This document shows, one piece after another, positions 8,094 through 18,971 of a stretch of 64,000 nucleotides of DNA (the first letter of the stretch is position 1; every line of letters begins with the position of its first letter). The translations under genes were made by a program, and so were the position numbers. Below the pieces are notes generated by a model. The model searched no databases and was not told where the DNA came from. It saw only the letters and a list, made by a program, of their open reading frames with translations. The DNA comes from Thomasclavelia spiroformis DSM 1552 (GTDB lineage Bacteria; Bacillota_I; Bacilli_A; Erysipelotrichales; Coprobacillaceae): contig NZ_CP102275.1 of NCBI RefSeq assembly GCF_025149465.1, positions 1,302,001 through 1,366,000 of the forward strand. The letters are read 5' to 3'.

Positions 8094-9932
8094 CTACTTA
8101 ACTTCTACTTCTTCCATGATATAACCTTCAACAATATCGCCCTCTTTAATATCATTAAAGTTTTCAATACTTAAACCACATTCAAAGCCACTAGCAACTT
8201 CTTTAACATCATCTTGGAATCTTTTCAATGAACCAAGTTTTCCTTCATAAACAACGACACCATCACGGATTAAACGAACGCCACAATTACGACGAATAAA
8301 TCCATCAGTTACATAACATCCAGCAATATTCCCGACTTTTGACACTTTAATAACTTGACGAATTTCTGCTTGACCAGTAATTACTTCTTTGATTTCAGGC
8401 GCTAACATACCTTTCATTGCAGTTTCAATTTCTTCAACCATTTTATAAATGATATTATGAAGACGAATTTCAATACCTTCTTCTTCAGCCTTTTGACGAA
8501 CTTTAGCATTAGGACGAACATTGAAACCATAAATGATTGCTTTTGAAGCTGTGGCTAATAAAACATCAGATTCTGAAATACCACCAGCTGTAGAGCGAAT
8601 AACATTAACTCTTACACCTTCTACATCAATTTTTTCAAGTGAAGCTTTAACTGCTTCAGCTGTTCCTTGCACATCAGCTTTAACGATAATATTTAAATCA
8701 AGTACTTCACCATCTTTAATTTGTGAAAATAAATCATCTAAAGACATAGCAGCTCCTACACTACGTTCCTTATCTAATTTTGCTTTCAAACGTGATTCTC
8801 CAACACTACGAGCTTGTTTTTCACTTTCAAAAACCATGAATTTATCTCCAGCAACTGGAACATCATTTAACCCTGTAATTTCTACTGGTGTTGCTGGTAA
8901 AGCTTCTTTAATTACTTTTCCACGATCATCTAACATTTGACGTACACGTCCATGAGCAGTTCCTACAACAATTGGATCCCCAGCTCTTAAAGTACCATTT
9001 TCAACTAATAATGTTGCAACTGGCCCACGTCCACGATCTAGTTTTCCTTCAACTACACTACCATATGCATAACGATTTGGATTTGCTTTTAAATCAGCTA
9101 ATTCAGCGACAACAATCAATGTTTCTAATAATTCATCGATTCCAATCCCTTTTTTTGCAGAGATTTCACAATATACTGTATCTCCACCCCAATCTTCAGG
9201 TAATAATCCATACTCAGACATTTCACCTTTGATTCTTTCAGGATCAGCACCTTCTTTATCAATTTTATTAATAGCAACAACAATCGGTACACCAGCCGCT
9301 TTAGCATGGTCAATTGCTTCTTTAGTTTGTGGCATCACACCATCATCAGCTGCTACAACAATAATAACAATATCAGTAACTTGTGCTCCACGAGCACGCA
9401 TTGCAGTAAAAGCTTCATGTCCTGGAGTATCTAAAAAAGTAACTTTTTTACCATTTACATCAACTTGATAAGCACCAATATGTTGTGTAATTCCTCCAAA
9501 TTCACCTTCAACAACTGCAGATTTTCTAATAGTATCTAATAATGTTGTTTTACCATGGTCAACATGTCCCATGATCGTAACAACTGGACAACGAGGTACT
9601 AAATCACTTTCATCATCAACAATCTCAATTTCTTCAAAATTGATTTCATTTACTTCTATATGTTTTTCAGCATCAAAACCATATTCTAAACAAATTAATT
9701 CTACTTGTTCATCACTAAGAGCCGAATTTATTGTTACCATTGTTCCAAGTAAAAACAATACTTTGATAATATTAGCAGGTGTTTGTCCAATTTTTTCTGC
9801 TAATTGTCCAACAGTAATTCCCTCTTCATATACAATCACTCCATCTTTAGCAACTGATTCTTCTTGTTTTGATGGAAAATTAGACATTAACTGTTTTTTT
9901 CCTTTTTTATTTTTTTTGTTTTGTTTTGCCAT
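8094..9932 (-). CDS. infB: Translation initiation factor IF-2
   Basis: GTPase that brings initiator tRNA to the 30S subunit and promotes 50S joining. The 612 residues make it a short form with a reduced basic N-terminal region ([12 protein letters not shown]). An IF2-N domain covers about 35-90. The G domain begins near 120 with GHVDHGKTT (G1), [17 protein letters not shown] (G3) and NKID (G4). Domains II-IV follow, ending in the fMet-tRNA-binding C2 domain. It is directly downstream of ylxQ in the standard nusA-infB arrangement. Confidence 0.97.
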   Translation of the reverse strand: MAKQNKKNKKGKKQLMSNFPSKQEESVAKDGVIVYEEGITVGQLAEKIGQTPANIIKVLFLLGTMVTINSALSDEQVELICLEYGFDAEKHIEVNEINFEEIEIVDDESDLVPRCPVVTIMGHVDHGKTTLLDTIRKSAVVEGEFGGITQHIGAYQVDVNGKKVTFLDTPGHEAFTAMRARGAQVTDIVIIVVAADDGVMPQTKEAIDHAKAAGVPIVVAINKIDKEGADPERIKGEMSEYGLLPEDWGGDTVYCEISAKKGIGIDELLETLIVVAELADLKANPNRYAYGSVVEGKLDRGRGPVATLLVENGTLRAGDPIVVGTAHGRVRQMLDDRGKVIKEALPATPVEITGLNDVPVAGDKFMVFESEKQARSVGESRLKAKLDKERSVGAAMSLDDLFSQIKDGEVLDLNIIVKADVQGTAEAVKASLEKIDVEGVRVNVIRSTAGGISESDVLLATASKAIIYGFNVRPNAKVRQKAEEEGIEIRLHNIIYKMVEEIETAMKGMLAPEIKEVITGQAEIRQVIKVSKVGNIAGCYVTDGFIRRNCGVRLIRDGVVVYEGKLGSLKRFQDDVKEVASGFECGLSIENFNDIKEGDIVEGYIMEEVEVK

Positions 9933-9936
9933 AATT

Positions 9937-10233
9937 TCACCCTCCTGTCTTTTCTTTTAAACTTTTTGCAAATCCAGCATCCTGAATTCCTAAAGCAACC
10001 CGATTATTTTTACCAATTGCACTCGATAATTCTTCTCTACTACTAGTTACTATATAATCAACATTATAACTAGTACACTTGTCAATAAATTTCTTTTTAG
10101 TATTATCGCTAGCATCACTTGCAATAATAACTAGATGTATTGCATTTGTTCTAATTTTTTTGATTAATGTTTCTCCAGTAACAATTTTACGGGCACGACT
10201 AGCTAGTCCCAATAAATTTAAAAAATTATTCAT
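9937..10233 (-). CDS. ylxQ: L7Ae-family ribosomal/K-turn-binding protein YlxQ
   Basis: 98 residues with the L7Ae fold: [31 protein letters not shown] and [16 protein letters not shown]. Related YlxQ/YbxF proteins bind kink-turn RNA, but the cellular partner of YlxQ is not known. The start overlaps the end of ylxR by 8 bp, which implies translational coupling, and it sits in the conserved nusA-ylxR-ylxQ-infB order. Confidence 0.9.
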   Translation of the reverse strand: MNNFLNLLGLASRARKIVTGETLIKKIRTNAIHLVIIASDASDNTKKKFIDKCTSYNVDYIVTSSREELSSAIGKNNRVALGIQDAGFAKSLKEKTGG

Positions 10234-10483
10234 TAATCAACTTACCTAATTCCTCAAATATTTCATCAGGAATTTCAACTTGTAAAGAACGTGCTAACAA
10301 TTTTTTCTTTTTTGCAATTTCAAAAGCCTCTTTACTTTTTTTTAAATAAGCCCCACGCCCATTCATTTTCCCTGTCAAATCAACAAACACTTCGCCCTCT
10401 TTATTACGAACGATTCTTACTAATTCTTTTTTAGGTAATTGTTCACCGGTAGCTAAACATTTTCTTAATGGTATTTTACGCAA
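10226..10483 (-). CDS. ylxR: YlxR family RNA-binding protein (RnpM)
   Basis: 85 residues with the conserved start RKIPLRKCLATGEQLPKKEL and the basic GRGAYL motif of the YlxR fold. Recent work on the family (RnpM) describes it as a modulator of RNase P. The start is taken as TTG at 10483 because GGGAG lies 8 nt upstream and family members begin at this point; a GTG nine bases earlier is the alternative. It is located 3-12 bp after nusA and overlaps ylxQ. Confidence 0.88.
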   Translation of the reverse strand: MRKIPLRKCLATGEQLPKKELVRIVRNKEGEVFVDLTGKMNGRGAYLKKSKEAFEIAKKKKLLARSLQVEIPDEIFEELGKLINE

Positions 10484-10495
10484 TATTATCACTCC

Positions 10496-11794
10496 CTAGT
10501 CAGCATCATAATATTTATCATATTCATCATAATCAATTTCTTCATCATATTTACTATATTCGTCATCTAAATCATAAAAATCATCATCATAATCTTCTTC
10601 AGCATCAATAATTTCATCATCATTTTTAACAATGACTTCTTCATCATTTGCTTCATCGTTATTTTCCAACATTTCTTGAGCAAATTGTTCTTCAAAACTT
10701 GCATCAACAGGTACTGATTTTGATTCTAATTCTTCCAAAGTAATTAAACCATTTTCTAAAGCTTCACTTACTGATTTAATATCAATCTTCCATCCAGTTA
10801 ATCTTACTGCTAAACGTGCATTTTGTCCACGTTTACCGATTGCAAGCGATAATTGATCATCTGGAACAATTACTAAAGCACTATGATCTTTTTCATTAAT
10901 AGAAACATATTTAACTTCTGAAGGACTCAATGCATTTGAAATAAATTCAACAGGATCATTGCTCCAAATAATGATATCGATCATTTCACCATTTAATTCA
11001 TCAACAACATTTTTAACACGACTTCCTTTAGGTCCAACACATGAACCGATTGGATCAATATTTTCATTACTTGCATAAACTGCAATTTTACTTCTTTCTC
11101 CTGGTTCACGAGAAACTGCTTTAATTTCAACTGTTCCATCAAAAACTTCAGGTACTTCTAATTCAAATAATCTTTTAACAAAATTTGGTTCTGTTCTACT
11201 TACTACAATATGAGTTCCTTTAGTTCCACGATCAACATCACAAACATAAACTTTTAAATGTTGTCCCTCTTTTAATTTTTCTCCAGGAATTTGCTGATTT
11301 AATGCTAAAAACGCTCCTGTTTTTCCAATATTTACGATTGCAAACTTATCTTCAACACGATCAACTATACCAGTGATAATATCATCTTTTTTATCAGCAA
11401 ACTCATTATAAAGAGTTTCTTTTTCAGTTTCACGAATTTTTTGTCTAAACAGTTGCTTTGTTTGAATCGCTGCTAAACGACCAATATGTTCAACGTCTGC
11501 TTCTGTTTCAACAACATCACCGATTTTATAAAATGGGTTAATCGCTTGAGCTTCTTCCAACGATAATTCTAAATCTTCATCTTCAAGATCATCAACAACC
11601 GTTCTTAATTCAAATAATCTAAATTTACCAGTTTTTTCATTAATTTCAACACGGACATTAGCATCAGAATTTAAATAATTTTTCTTATATGCTTTTGCAA
11701 TAGATTCTTTCAACATTTCTAAGAAGACATCTTTTTCAATTCCTTTTTCTTCAATTAATAAATTTAATGCCTCCATGAATTTAATACCAGCCAC
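10496..11794 (-). CDS. nusA: Transcription termination/antitermination factor NusA
   Basis: Binds RNA polymerase and nascent RNA to control pausing and termination. In the 432 residues I see the N-terminal polymerase-binding domain (1-125), an S1 domain (about 135-200) and two KH domains, with the motifs IGSCVGPKGSRVKNV and AIGKRGQNARLA. An acidic tail from about 370 is extremely rich in Asp, Glu and Tyr. That tail takes the place of the AR repeats of enterobacteria and is longer than in Bacillus. It follows rimP by 12 bp in the conserved operon. Confidence 0.96.
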   Translation of the reverse strand: MAGIKFMEALNLLIEEKGIEKDVFLEMLKESIAKAYKKNYLNSDANVRVEINEKTGKFRLFELRTVVDDLEDEDLELSLEEAQAINPFYKIGDVVETEADVEHIGRLAAIQTKQLFRQKIRETEKETLYNEFADKKDDIITGIVDRVEDKFAIVNIGKTGAFLALNQQIPGEKLKEGQHLKVYVCDVDRGTKGTHIVVSRTEPNFVKRLFELEVPEVFDGTVEIKAVSREPGERSKIAVYASNENIDPIGSCVGPKGSRVKNVVDELNGEMIDIIIWSNDPVEFISNALSPSEVKYVSINEKDHSALVIVPDDQLSLAIGKRGQNARLAVRLTGWKIDIKSVSEALENGLITLEELESKSVPVDASFEEQFAQEMLENNDEANDEEVIVKNDDEIIDAEEDYDDDFYDLDDEYSKYDEEIDYDEYDKYYDAD

Positions 11795-11806
11795 TTTAAT
11801 ATCCTC

Positions 11807-12277
11807 CTAAAATTTCACAGCTAATCTAATAAATTTAATATTGTTGTATTCAATTTTTACTTTCTTTTTAATATTCTTAACTAAATATTCAAATTCAATC
11901 GTTTCATCTTCAATCGAATTAATAAAACCTTCAACTTCATCTAATCCTGCAATTGGATTATAAAATTTTGCATATACATACTTTCCAATAGAAGATTTAA
12001 CCTGTTCAAATGTTTTTAATGGTTTTTCAACCCCAGGCGAAGAAACCTCCAAATAATATTCTCCCTTAATCGGATCTTCTTCATCCAGCTTTTGACTGAT
12101 TTGCTCACTTACCGCTACACAAGTATCCATATCTAAAAAACCTTCATTTTTTTCAACAAAAATTCTAAGATACCATTCTCCTTTATCTTGAACATATTCA
12201 ATATCATCAAGATAAACATCGTTACTTTGTAAAATTGGTTCAATCATTTCTTTAATCTTATTTAAAAGTTCCATCAT
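11807..12277 (-). CDS. rimP: Ribosome maturation factor RimP
   Basis: 156 residues. RimP binds early 30S intermediates. The family signature YYLEVSSPGVEKPLKTFEQ is clear near residue 80, followed by the SH3-like C-terminal domain. The start is the ATG at 12277 preceded by AGAGGTGAA; a TTG 15 bp upstream overlaps that ribosome site and is less likely. This is the first gene of the nusA-infB operon, separated from polC by a terminator hairpin. Confidence 0.93.
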   Translation of the reverse strand: MMELLNKIKEMIEPILQSNDVYLDDIEYVQDKGEWYLRIFVEKNEGFLDMDTCVAVSEQISQKLDEEDPIKGEYYLEVSSPGVEKPLKTFEQVKSSIGKYVYAKFYNPIAGLDEVEGFINSIEDETIEFEYLVKNIKKKVKIEYNNIKFIRLAVKF

Positions 12278-12289
12278 TTCACCTCTATT

Positions 12290-12317
12290 CAATAATAAAG
12301 AGTGGGTTGCCCCACTC
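12290..12317 (-). terminator. Terminator between polC and rimP
   Basis: Minus-strand GAGTGGG-GCAA-CCCACTC hairpin with a GNRA-type loop, followed by TTTATTATT. It ends the polC transcript just before the rimP ribosome site and may allow partial readthrough. Confidence 0.7.
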
Positions 12318-12370
12318 GCTTCTCTATGAAACTACAGCTATAATAACATATCTATTTAAAAATTGCAACT

Positions 12371-15300
12371 TTAAAAAAGTGATAATTGATTTCTTTCCTG
12401 CATTCCATTAAATACACCCATCTTAGTTAATGTTTTAATATGGGAATTATTTAATTTAGTACGTTTAATCACATCTTCTTTTGATAAAAATGGAGCTTGA
12501 TTACGAGCATCAATAACTGTTTTAGCAACTGCTTCACCTAATGCATCAACTGCACTAAAAGGTGGAATTAATCCAAATTCATCATTAGGATCTAAAATGA
12601 ATTTGCTGGCTTGTGAATATTGTAAACTAATTGGATTAAAATGATAACCACGCTCAATCATCTCTAAAGCGATTTCAAAAACATCCCACAAACCTTCTTC
12701 TTTATTTGAAGCACTGCGTTGTGCTTTTAATTGCGCAATTTCTTCACGACGTGCCATAATAGCATCTTTCCCTTGAATCAATGTTTCAATTTCATAAAAA
12801 TCACAACGAGTCGAAAAATACACAGCATAGTATTCACGCGGATAATAAACTTTCCACCACGCTACTCGGATTGCTGAAAGAACATAAGCAACCGCATGAG
12901 CCTTAGGAAACATGTACTTAATTTTTTTACATGATTCAATATACCATTGCGGTACATTATGCTTTTTCATTAATTCCTCATATTGCATTTTTGGAAATAC
13001 CGCAGTAGATTTACCTTTACGAACACATTCCATAATATCAAAAGCATCCTTATTTGGTAATCCCTTTTCAATTAAATAAACCATGATATCATCTCGACAT
13101 CCAATTACTTCAGACAATGTACAAGTACCCGATTTAATCAAACTTTCAGCATTTCCTAAATAAACATCAGTACCATGAGATAACCCTGAAATAATTACCA
13201 GATCACTAAATGATTTAGGTTGTGTTTGATCAAGCATTCCTCTTACAAAGTTAGTTCCAAATTCCGGTAAACCTAAAGCACCACTTTTACAACCAATAAA
13301 TTCCAAATCACAGCCAAGTGCTTTACTGCTTGTAAATAATGACATTACTTTTTTATCATTAGTAGGAATTGTTTTAGGATCAACTCCTGTCAAATCTTGT
13401 AAAGCACGAATCACAGTAGGATCAACGTGTCCTAAAATATCAAACTTTAAGACATTATCATGAATTGCATGGAAGTCAAAATGAGTTGTCTTCCAAGTAG
13501 CACTTAAATCATCAGCAGGGTATTGATAAGGTGTAAAATCAAAAACATCCATATCCCTAGGAATGACAATAATCCCTCCCGGGTGTTGCCCTGTTGTTCG
13601 TTTAACACCACCACATCCAGCTGCTATTCTTTCTAATTCGGCACTTCTAATGGACTGATCTTTCCCCATCAATTCTGCATATCCTTTAGCATATCCATAT
13701 GCTGTTTTTTCAGCTACTGTTGAAATTGTTCCTGCTCTAAAAACATGGTCTTCACCAAAAATTTCTTTAGTAAACGCATGGGCATTAGCCTGATATTCTC
13801 CAGAAAAATTAAGATCGATATCAGGAACTTTATCAGCATTAAATCCTAAGAAAGTTTCAAAGGGAATATTATGGCCTTCACCTTTCATAATCGTTCCACA
13901 CTTAGGACAGGGTTTATCCTCTAAATCATAACCATCAGCAATTGTTCCTTCTTCTAAAAACTCACTATAAGTACAATTAGGACATACATAATGAGGTGGT
14001 AGCGGGTTAACTTCTGTAATTCCCGACATTGTTGCAACAAACGATGAACCAACAGAACCTCTTGAACCAACCAAGTAACCATCATCATTAGATTTTTTTA
14101 CAAGTAAATGAGAAATATAATAAATAACCCCAAAACCATGTTTAATAATATTACTCAGCTCTTTTTCTAATCTCTTTTCAACAATTGATGGTAAAGGATT
14201 ACCATAAGTCTTATGCGCTGTTTCATAACAAAGCTTCTTTAAATTTTCATCAGCACCATCAATTTTTGGCGTAAATAATTTATCATGAATTGGTTTTATT
14301 TCTTCAACCATATCAGCAATCTTATTAGTATTTGTTACAACGTATTCAAAAGTTTCTTCTTTTGATAAATATGGATAACACTCAAGCATCTCATCAGTAG
14401 TTCGTAAGTATTGACATGGATTTTTTGCCTTTGGATTACGACGATCACAAAGCGGATGAGCTTTATGACCAATTCCAATCGTTGGATTTGAAATAAAGAC
14501 ATCTCTAAAAATTCGATCTTTAACATCTAAAAAATGAACATCACCGGTTGCTACAATTATTTTATTTAACTTTTTAGCACAAGTAACAATTCTCTGTAAA
14601 GATTTGATCAATTCATCTTTATCTTGTAACTTACCACGTTCAATTAAATGAAAATAGTCTTCCAGTGGCTGGATTTCAATATAATCATAGAATTTCATTG
14701 CATTTTCTAAACGCTCATCAGATAAATTTAATGCCGCTTCAAAAACATCACTATTATAACAGCTACTTCCAAACAACAAACCTTCTCGATAATATTCCAA
14801 ACGTTCCTTTGGTATTCTTGATTCACCATGAAAATATTTAGTATTTGCTTCACTAACTAGTTTAAACATGTTTTTTAATCCTGTCTTATTTAGTGCTAAA
14901 GCGCACATATGATAAGGATAAACAATTTTATAAACATCATCACTTGTTAATTTACAAACATCTAACAAACTATATTTTTCACTTTGCATAATTTGATGAA
15001 TCATTAAATTAAATACATCACCAAGTACCTTTGCATCATAATCAGCACGATGCGCTACTTCATCATCATAATTAACACGATAACTTCGACAAACATTGCC
15101 TAATCGATATGATTTCATCGGTTTTAATATTGCTCTTGCTAGAGCTAATGAATCAATAATTGGATTTTTAATTTCTGACATATTACTTCTTCTTAAATTC
15201 TCATTTAAAAAACCTACATCGAAACTTGCATTATGAGCAACTAAAATACAATCACCAAAAAACTCCATAATTTCAGGCAAAACTTTATCAATAGTCGGTT

Positions 15301-16690
15301 CGTTTTTTACCATTTCATTTGTAATATTTGTAAGGCTACTGATTCGTGAAGAAATTGTCTTTCCAGGATTAATAAATTTTTGCATTCGATCAATTACTTC
15401 ACCATTTTTTATCTTGACCGCACCAAATTCAGTAATTCCATCATGAATTACTGATAAACCAGTTGTTTCTAAGTCAAAAGCTACATATGTTGCATGTTCA
15501 ATTGAAACATCAATTGGATTATAAACAATATTTAAGACCGGTTCGACCATATTGAACTCAACACCATAAATCATTTTGATTCCTGCTTGCAAACTAGCAC
15601 TTTGAGCTTCAGGAAAAGATTGCACATTTCCATGATCAGTTACAGCAATTGCTTTATGTCCCCATGAAGCTACAGTTTTTATATATTGTTCAATTGTTCC
15701 AATTCCATCCATTGCCGACATCTTTGAATGAGTATGTAATTCTACTCGCTTTATTTCACTTGTATCCTTTCTAGGTGCAGGACCTTTGATAATTTCAACC
15801 TCACGAGCTATCATTACCGTTTCATGAGCATAACTGTCATAACGCACTTCTCCGCGTACTTTAACCCATACATTTCCTTTACCAATTGATTTTAGTTCTT
15901 CAAGTGAATTATTTGAATTATTTTCAAAGCGTTTAACAATGATTGAATCAGTATAATCAGTTACCCATAAACTTTGAATATGTTTATTAGATTTAGTTAC
16001 AATTATATCTGTTTTAAAAACATAACCTTTTATACAAATATTATTATCTAGTGTTTGATCTGTTATTTCTTCAATTTTCATATCAACTGCATTGCTTTTT
16101 TTGCGATATTTATTTTGAAAAGTATTTTCTTTCATACTTGGTTTTTCTGTTTTTTGAAGAAGTGACATATCAATTTCAACTGGTTCATATGTTTCCATTT
16201 CTTCTTTAATATCTTTAAAAGTATCATTTTCTTCATCAAGATAAAAATCAAAGTTTCGTTTAATTCCTGTTTGATTAAATAGTGATTCTATTTCACTTTT
16301 TAACTGTGTCAATTGTTCAAGTTGAATTGTATTACATGCTCCAATTTTAATAATTGGGCCCACTTTAAAATTATCTGTTGTTAAAGTTAAACAAACCGGA
16401 TATTTTTGTTTTAATACTTCTAAAAGATAACCAATATATGGAATTAATTCTTCTTGGGTAAAATCATCATTTTCATAATCAATCACATATTTTATTGGAA
16501 AAGGAAAATTATCTTTGTTTTGTATTAATAATTGATATTCATTAAATGGAATCAATTTTTGAAAAGATAAATAAAAAGTATAACTATCATCCTTACTTAC
16601 AAATACTTTCGTTATTTTACCATCATTCAATCCATCAGCTTCTTTTTCAATACCCAAATTTTTTAATAATATCAATAATTTATTATCCAT
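12371..16690 (-). CDS. polC: DNA polymerase III alpha subunit, PolC type
   Basis: Main replicative polymerase of low-GC Gram-positives, 1439 residues. An N-terminal domain is followed by an OB fold (about 220-310). The PHP domain starts at ELHTHSKMSAMDG near 318 and is interrupted by the 3'-5' exonuclease, with FDLETTGLS near 403 and AHNASFDVGF. A four-Cys zinc site (CPNC, then CPKC) lies near 901-935, just before the catalytic palm with PDIDLNFSG near 957. It ends with a helix-hairpin-helix and the clamp-binding tail QLSLF. GAGGTGAAATA precedes the start. In Bacillus proS lies between rseP and polC; here it is absent. Confidence 0.98.
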   Translation of the reverse strand: MDNKLLILLKNLGIEKEADGLNDGKITKVFVSKDDSYTFYLSFQKLIPFNEYQLLIQNKDNFPFPIKYVIDYENDDFTQEELIPYIGYLLEVLKQKYPVCLTLTTDNFKVGPIIKIGACNTIQLEQLTQLKSEIESLFNQTGIKRNFDFYLDEENDTFKDIKEEMETYEPVEIDMSLLQKTEKPSMKENTFQNKYRKKSNAVDMKIEEITDQTLDNNICIKGYVFKTDIIVTKSNKHIQSLWVTDYTDSIIVKRFENNSNNSLEELKSIGKGNVWVKVRGEVRYDSYAHETVMIAREVEIIKGPAPRKDTSEIKRVELHTHSKMSAMDGIGTIEQYIKTVASWGHKAIAVTDHGNVQSFPEAQSASLQAGIKMIYGVEFNMVEPVLNIVYNPIDVSIEHATYVAFDLETTGLSVIHDGITEFGAVKIKNGEVIDRMQKFINPGKTISSRISSLTNITNEMVKNEPTIDKVLPEIMEFFGDCILVAHNASFDVGFLNENLRRSNMSEIKNPIIDSLALARAILKPMKSYRLGNVCRSYRVNYDDEVAHRADYDAKVLGDVFNLMIHQIMQSEKYSLLDVCKLTSDDVYKIVYPYHMCALALNKTGLKNMFKLVSEANTKYFHGESRIPKERLEYYREGLLFGSSCYNSDVFEAALNLSDERLENAMKFYDYIEIQPLEDYFHLIERGKLQDKDELIKSLQRIVTCAKKLNKIIVATGDVHFLDVKDRIFRDVFISNPTIGIGHKAHPLCDRRNPKAKNPCQYLRTTDEMLECYPYLSKEETFEYVVTNTNKIADMVEEIKPIHDKLFTPKIDGADENLKKLCYETAHKTYGNPLPSIVEKRLEKELSNIIKHGFGVIYYISHLLVKKSNDDGYLVGSRGSVGSSFVATMSGITEVNPLPPHYVCPNCTYSEFLEEGTIADGYDLEDKPCPKCGTIMKGEGHNIPFETFLGFNADKVPDIDLNFSGEYQANAHAFTKEIFGEDHVFRAGTISTVAEKTAYGYAKGYAELMGKDQSIRSAELERIAAGCGGVKRTTGQHPGGIIVIPRDMDVFDFTPYQYPADDLSATWKTTHFDFHAIHDNVLKFDILGHVDPTVIRALQDLTGVDPKTIPTNDKKVMSLFTSSKALGCDLEFIGCKSGALGLPEFGTNFVRGMLDQTQPKSFSDLVIISGLSHGTDVYLGNAESLIKSGTCTLSEVIGCRDDIMVYLIEKGLPNKDAFDIMECVRKGKSTAVFPKMQYEELMKKHNVPQWYIESCKKIKYMFPKAHAVAYVLSAIRVAWWKVYYPREYYAVYFSTRCDFYEIETLIQGKDAIMARREEIAQLKAQRSASNKEEGLWDVFEIALEMIERGYHFNPISLQYSQASKFILDPNDEFGLIPPFSAVDALGEAVAKTVIDARNQAPFLSKEDVIKRTKLNNSHIKTLTKMGVFNGMQERNQLSLF

Positions 16691-16711
16691 TATTTCACCT
16701 CACATCTTATC

Positions 16712-16741
16712 AATATAAGAAAAGGGAATTAAATTCCCTTT
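16712..16741 (-). terminator. Terminator of the pyrH-rseP run
   Basis: Minus-strand palindrome AAAGGGAATT/AATTCCCTTT followed by TCTTATATTG. It overlaps the rseP stop codon and separates the run from polC. Confidence 0.6.
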
Positions 16742-17819
16742 AACCAAACATTCTTGAAATATCATTAATTGTAACATAAATCATTAAACCAAATACTAAC
16801 ACTAACCCAGCAACCTGAAGTAAATATTTAAGTTTAATCGGAATATCACGACCAATAATTTTTTCAACTACCGCAAACAATGTTTGACATCCATCTAACC
16901 CTGGAATTGGAAGTAAATTAAACATTCCAATATTAGTAGATAAAAGCGCCAATAGTATCAGCAATTGACTAATTGAACCAGTTTCCGTAATTTGTGATGT
17001 AACACTATAAATACCAGCAGGTCCAGATAATTGACCGATCGTATTAGCTGAATCTGTAATCAACTTACCTAAAGTTGTAAAAATCAATAATGACATTTCA
17101 ACAAACTGATCCCAGCCATAATTAACTGCTTCAAAAAAACTTAATTGTCTAGTTGCCGCTGTAATTCCTATCATGTACGAATTACTATCCGCATTAAATT
17201 TAGCGTTAACATTCTTAGTTAAAACTTTACCATCTCGAATAACTTCTACTTTTAAATTAATTTGTTCGCTTTCAGACTTTATGTTTGAATTATCTAATAT
17301 TTCTTGAATATCACTAAAAGACGCAATAATATTTTCTTCACCATCATATGTTATTTTTGAAATCACATCTCCGGCTTCTAATCCTGCCATCATCGCCGGA
17401 CTATCATTACTAATAGTTCCGATTTCAGGAGTATTTGTTTGGACATTAATAAAACTATATACCCCAATCAAAATAACTAATGATAAAATGAAATTCATGA
17501 ATACACCAGCTAGAAAAACAACGCATTTTTTCCAACAGCTAATTCCTTTAATTGTTCTTTCATATGGCACATCTTTAAATTCTTCAATATCATTATCAGC
17601 TTCACCTGCCATGCTTACAAAACCACCAATTGGTAAAGCTCTAATTTCATATTCAGTTTCACCAATTTTTTTAGAAAATAATTTAGGTCCCATTCCAATT
17701 GAAAACTCTGAACAATAAACACCAAAAAGTTTAGCAGTTACAAAATGACCTAATTCATGAACTAAAACTACAATTCCTAATATTAAAATAAAAACTATAA
17801 TATTTATTAATGTCTGCAT
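16740..17819 (-). CDS. rseP: Site-2 intramembrane metalloprotease RseP/RasP
   Basis: 359-residue membrane zinc protease that cleaves anti-sigma factors and signal-peptide remnants within the membrane. TM1 carries the active-site HELGH near residues 21-25. A PDZ domain spans about 125-210. The third metal-ligand motif appears as NLLPIPGLDG near residue 305, within the C-terminal TM segments. Its start overlaps the stop of dxr by 1 bp. The order uppS-cdsA-dxr-rseP is the usual one in Bacillota. Confidence 0.95.
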   Translation of the reverse strand: MQTLINIIVFILILGIVVLVHELGHFVTAKLFGVYCSEFSIGMGPKLFSKKIGETEYEIRALPIGGFVSMAGEADNDIEEFKDVPYERTIKGISCWKKCVVFLAGVFMNFILSLVILIGVYSFINVQTNTPEIGTISNDSPAMMAGLEAGDVISKITYDGEENIIASFSDIQEILDNSNIKSESEQINLKVEVIRDGKVLTKNVNAKFNADSNSYMIGITAATRQLSFFEAVNYGWDQFVEMSLLIFTTLGKLITDSANTIGQLSGPAGIYSVTSQITETGSISQLLILLALLSTNIGMFNLLPIPGLDGCQTLFAVVEKIIGRDIPIKLKYLLQVAGLVLVFGLMIYVTINDISRMFG

Positions 17820-18970
17820 TAATCTTCTCCTATCTCATTTAATACAAAATTACGAGCCCAACTATCAATATCAATTAATTCATTTAAAGTAGGATTTTCA
17901 ATTTTCTTATGGCAAGATAAAGCTTTTTCTACTAATTCTTCGATTTGTAAAAACTCAATCTTACCATTTCTAAATAACTCATTTGCTTGTTCATTAGCTC
18001 CATTTAAAACACACGGCATACTTCCACCATCATTTCCTGCTTGAAATGCAAGCTTCAAGGCTCTAAATCGTTCAAAGTCTGGTTTTTTAAATGTTAATGT
18101 CATGACTTTAGCCAAATCTAAACTTTCACTACCTACTAAAACATCACGATTTGGGTAAGTTAACGCATATTGAATTGGCAAACGCATATCTGGATTACCT
18201 AATTGTCCAATAATCGAATTATCAATAAATTCAACCATCGAATGAACAATACTTTCAGGATGAATCAATACTTCAATTTGATCATAATCAACATTAAATA
18301 ACCATTTAGCCTCAATTACTTCTAAACCTTTATTAAATAATGTAGCACTATCAATTGTAATTTTAGCCCCCATTGACCAATTAGGATGATTCAATGCTTC
18401 TTGAACACTTACCCCTACAAGTTCTTCACGTTTTTTATCTCTAAAACTACCACCACTTGCAGTTAAAATGATTTTTTTAATTTGTTTACTATTTTCACCA
18501 TTTAATGACTGAAAAATTGCTGAATGTTCACTATCTACCGGCAAAAGCTTTACACCATTTTCCTTTACTAGCTTAGTAATTATATGCCCAGCAACAACTA
18601 AAGTTTCCTTATTTGCTAGAGCAATATCTTTTTTAGCTTTAATTGCTTCAATTGTTGGTAAAAGACCAGCAAACCCAACAATTGCATTTAAAACAATATC
18701 AACTTCACTTAAAGTAGCAATTTTTATTAAACCATCATTCCCATAATAAATCTTTTTATCCGGATATTTTGTTTGTAAATAATTTGCATCTTCTTTTCTA
18801 ACAACACAAATATATTCCACTTCAATTATCTTTAAAATTTCTTCTACTTTTTCAATATTATAACCTGCTGACATAGCTATAATTTTAAAACGTTCACGAT
18901 GATTTTTTACAACATCAACAGTTTGCATACCTATTGAACCAGTAACACCTAATACTGTTATATACTTCAT
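17819..18970 (-). CDS. dxr: 1-deoxy-D-xylulose 5-phosphate reductoisomerase
   Basis: Second enzyme of the MEP isoprenoid pathway, making MEP from DXP with NADPH. Motifs over 383 residues are VLGVTGSIGMQT (NADPH loop), LANKETLVVAG, LPVDSEHSAIFQ (metal and substrate site), TASGGSFRD and HPNWSMGAKITIDSATLFNKGLE (split over the substrate site). Isoprenoids made here feed UppS two genes upstream. It follows cdsA by 1 bp and overlaps rseP, so translation is probably coupled. Confidence 0.97.
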   Translation of the reverse strand: MKYITVLGVTGSIGMQTVDVVKNHRERFKIIAMSAGYNIEKVEEILKIIEVEYICVVRKEDANYLQTKYPDKKIYYGNDGLIKIATLSEVDIVLNAIVGFAGLLPTIEAIKAKKDIALANKETLVVAGHIITKLVKENGVKLLPVDSEHSAIFQSLNGENSKQIKKIILTASGGSFRDKKREELVGVSVQEALNHPNWSMGAKITIDSATLFNKGLEVIEAKWLFNVDYDQIEVLIHPESIVHSMVEFIDNSIIGQLGNPDMRLPIQYALTYPNRDVLVGSESLDLAKVMTLTFKKPDFERFRALKLAFQAGNDGGSMPCVLNGANEQANELFRNGKIEFLQIEELVEKALSCHKKIENPTLNELIDIDSWARNFVLNEIGED

Positions 18971-18971
18971 T

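Noticed and set aside
8533-9960. Several plus-strand open frames across infB
   Set aside because: They are antisense shadows of a strongly conserved gene with matching codon structure on the minus strand.
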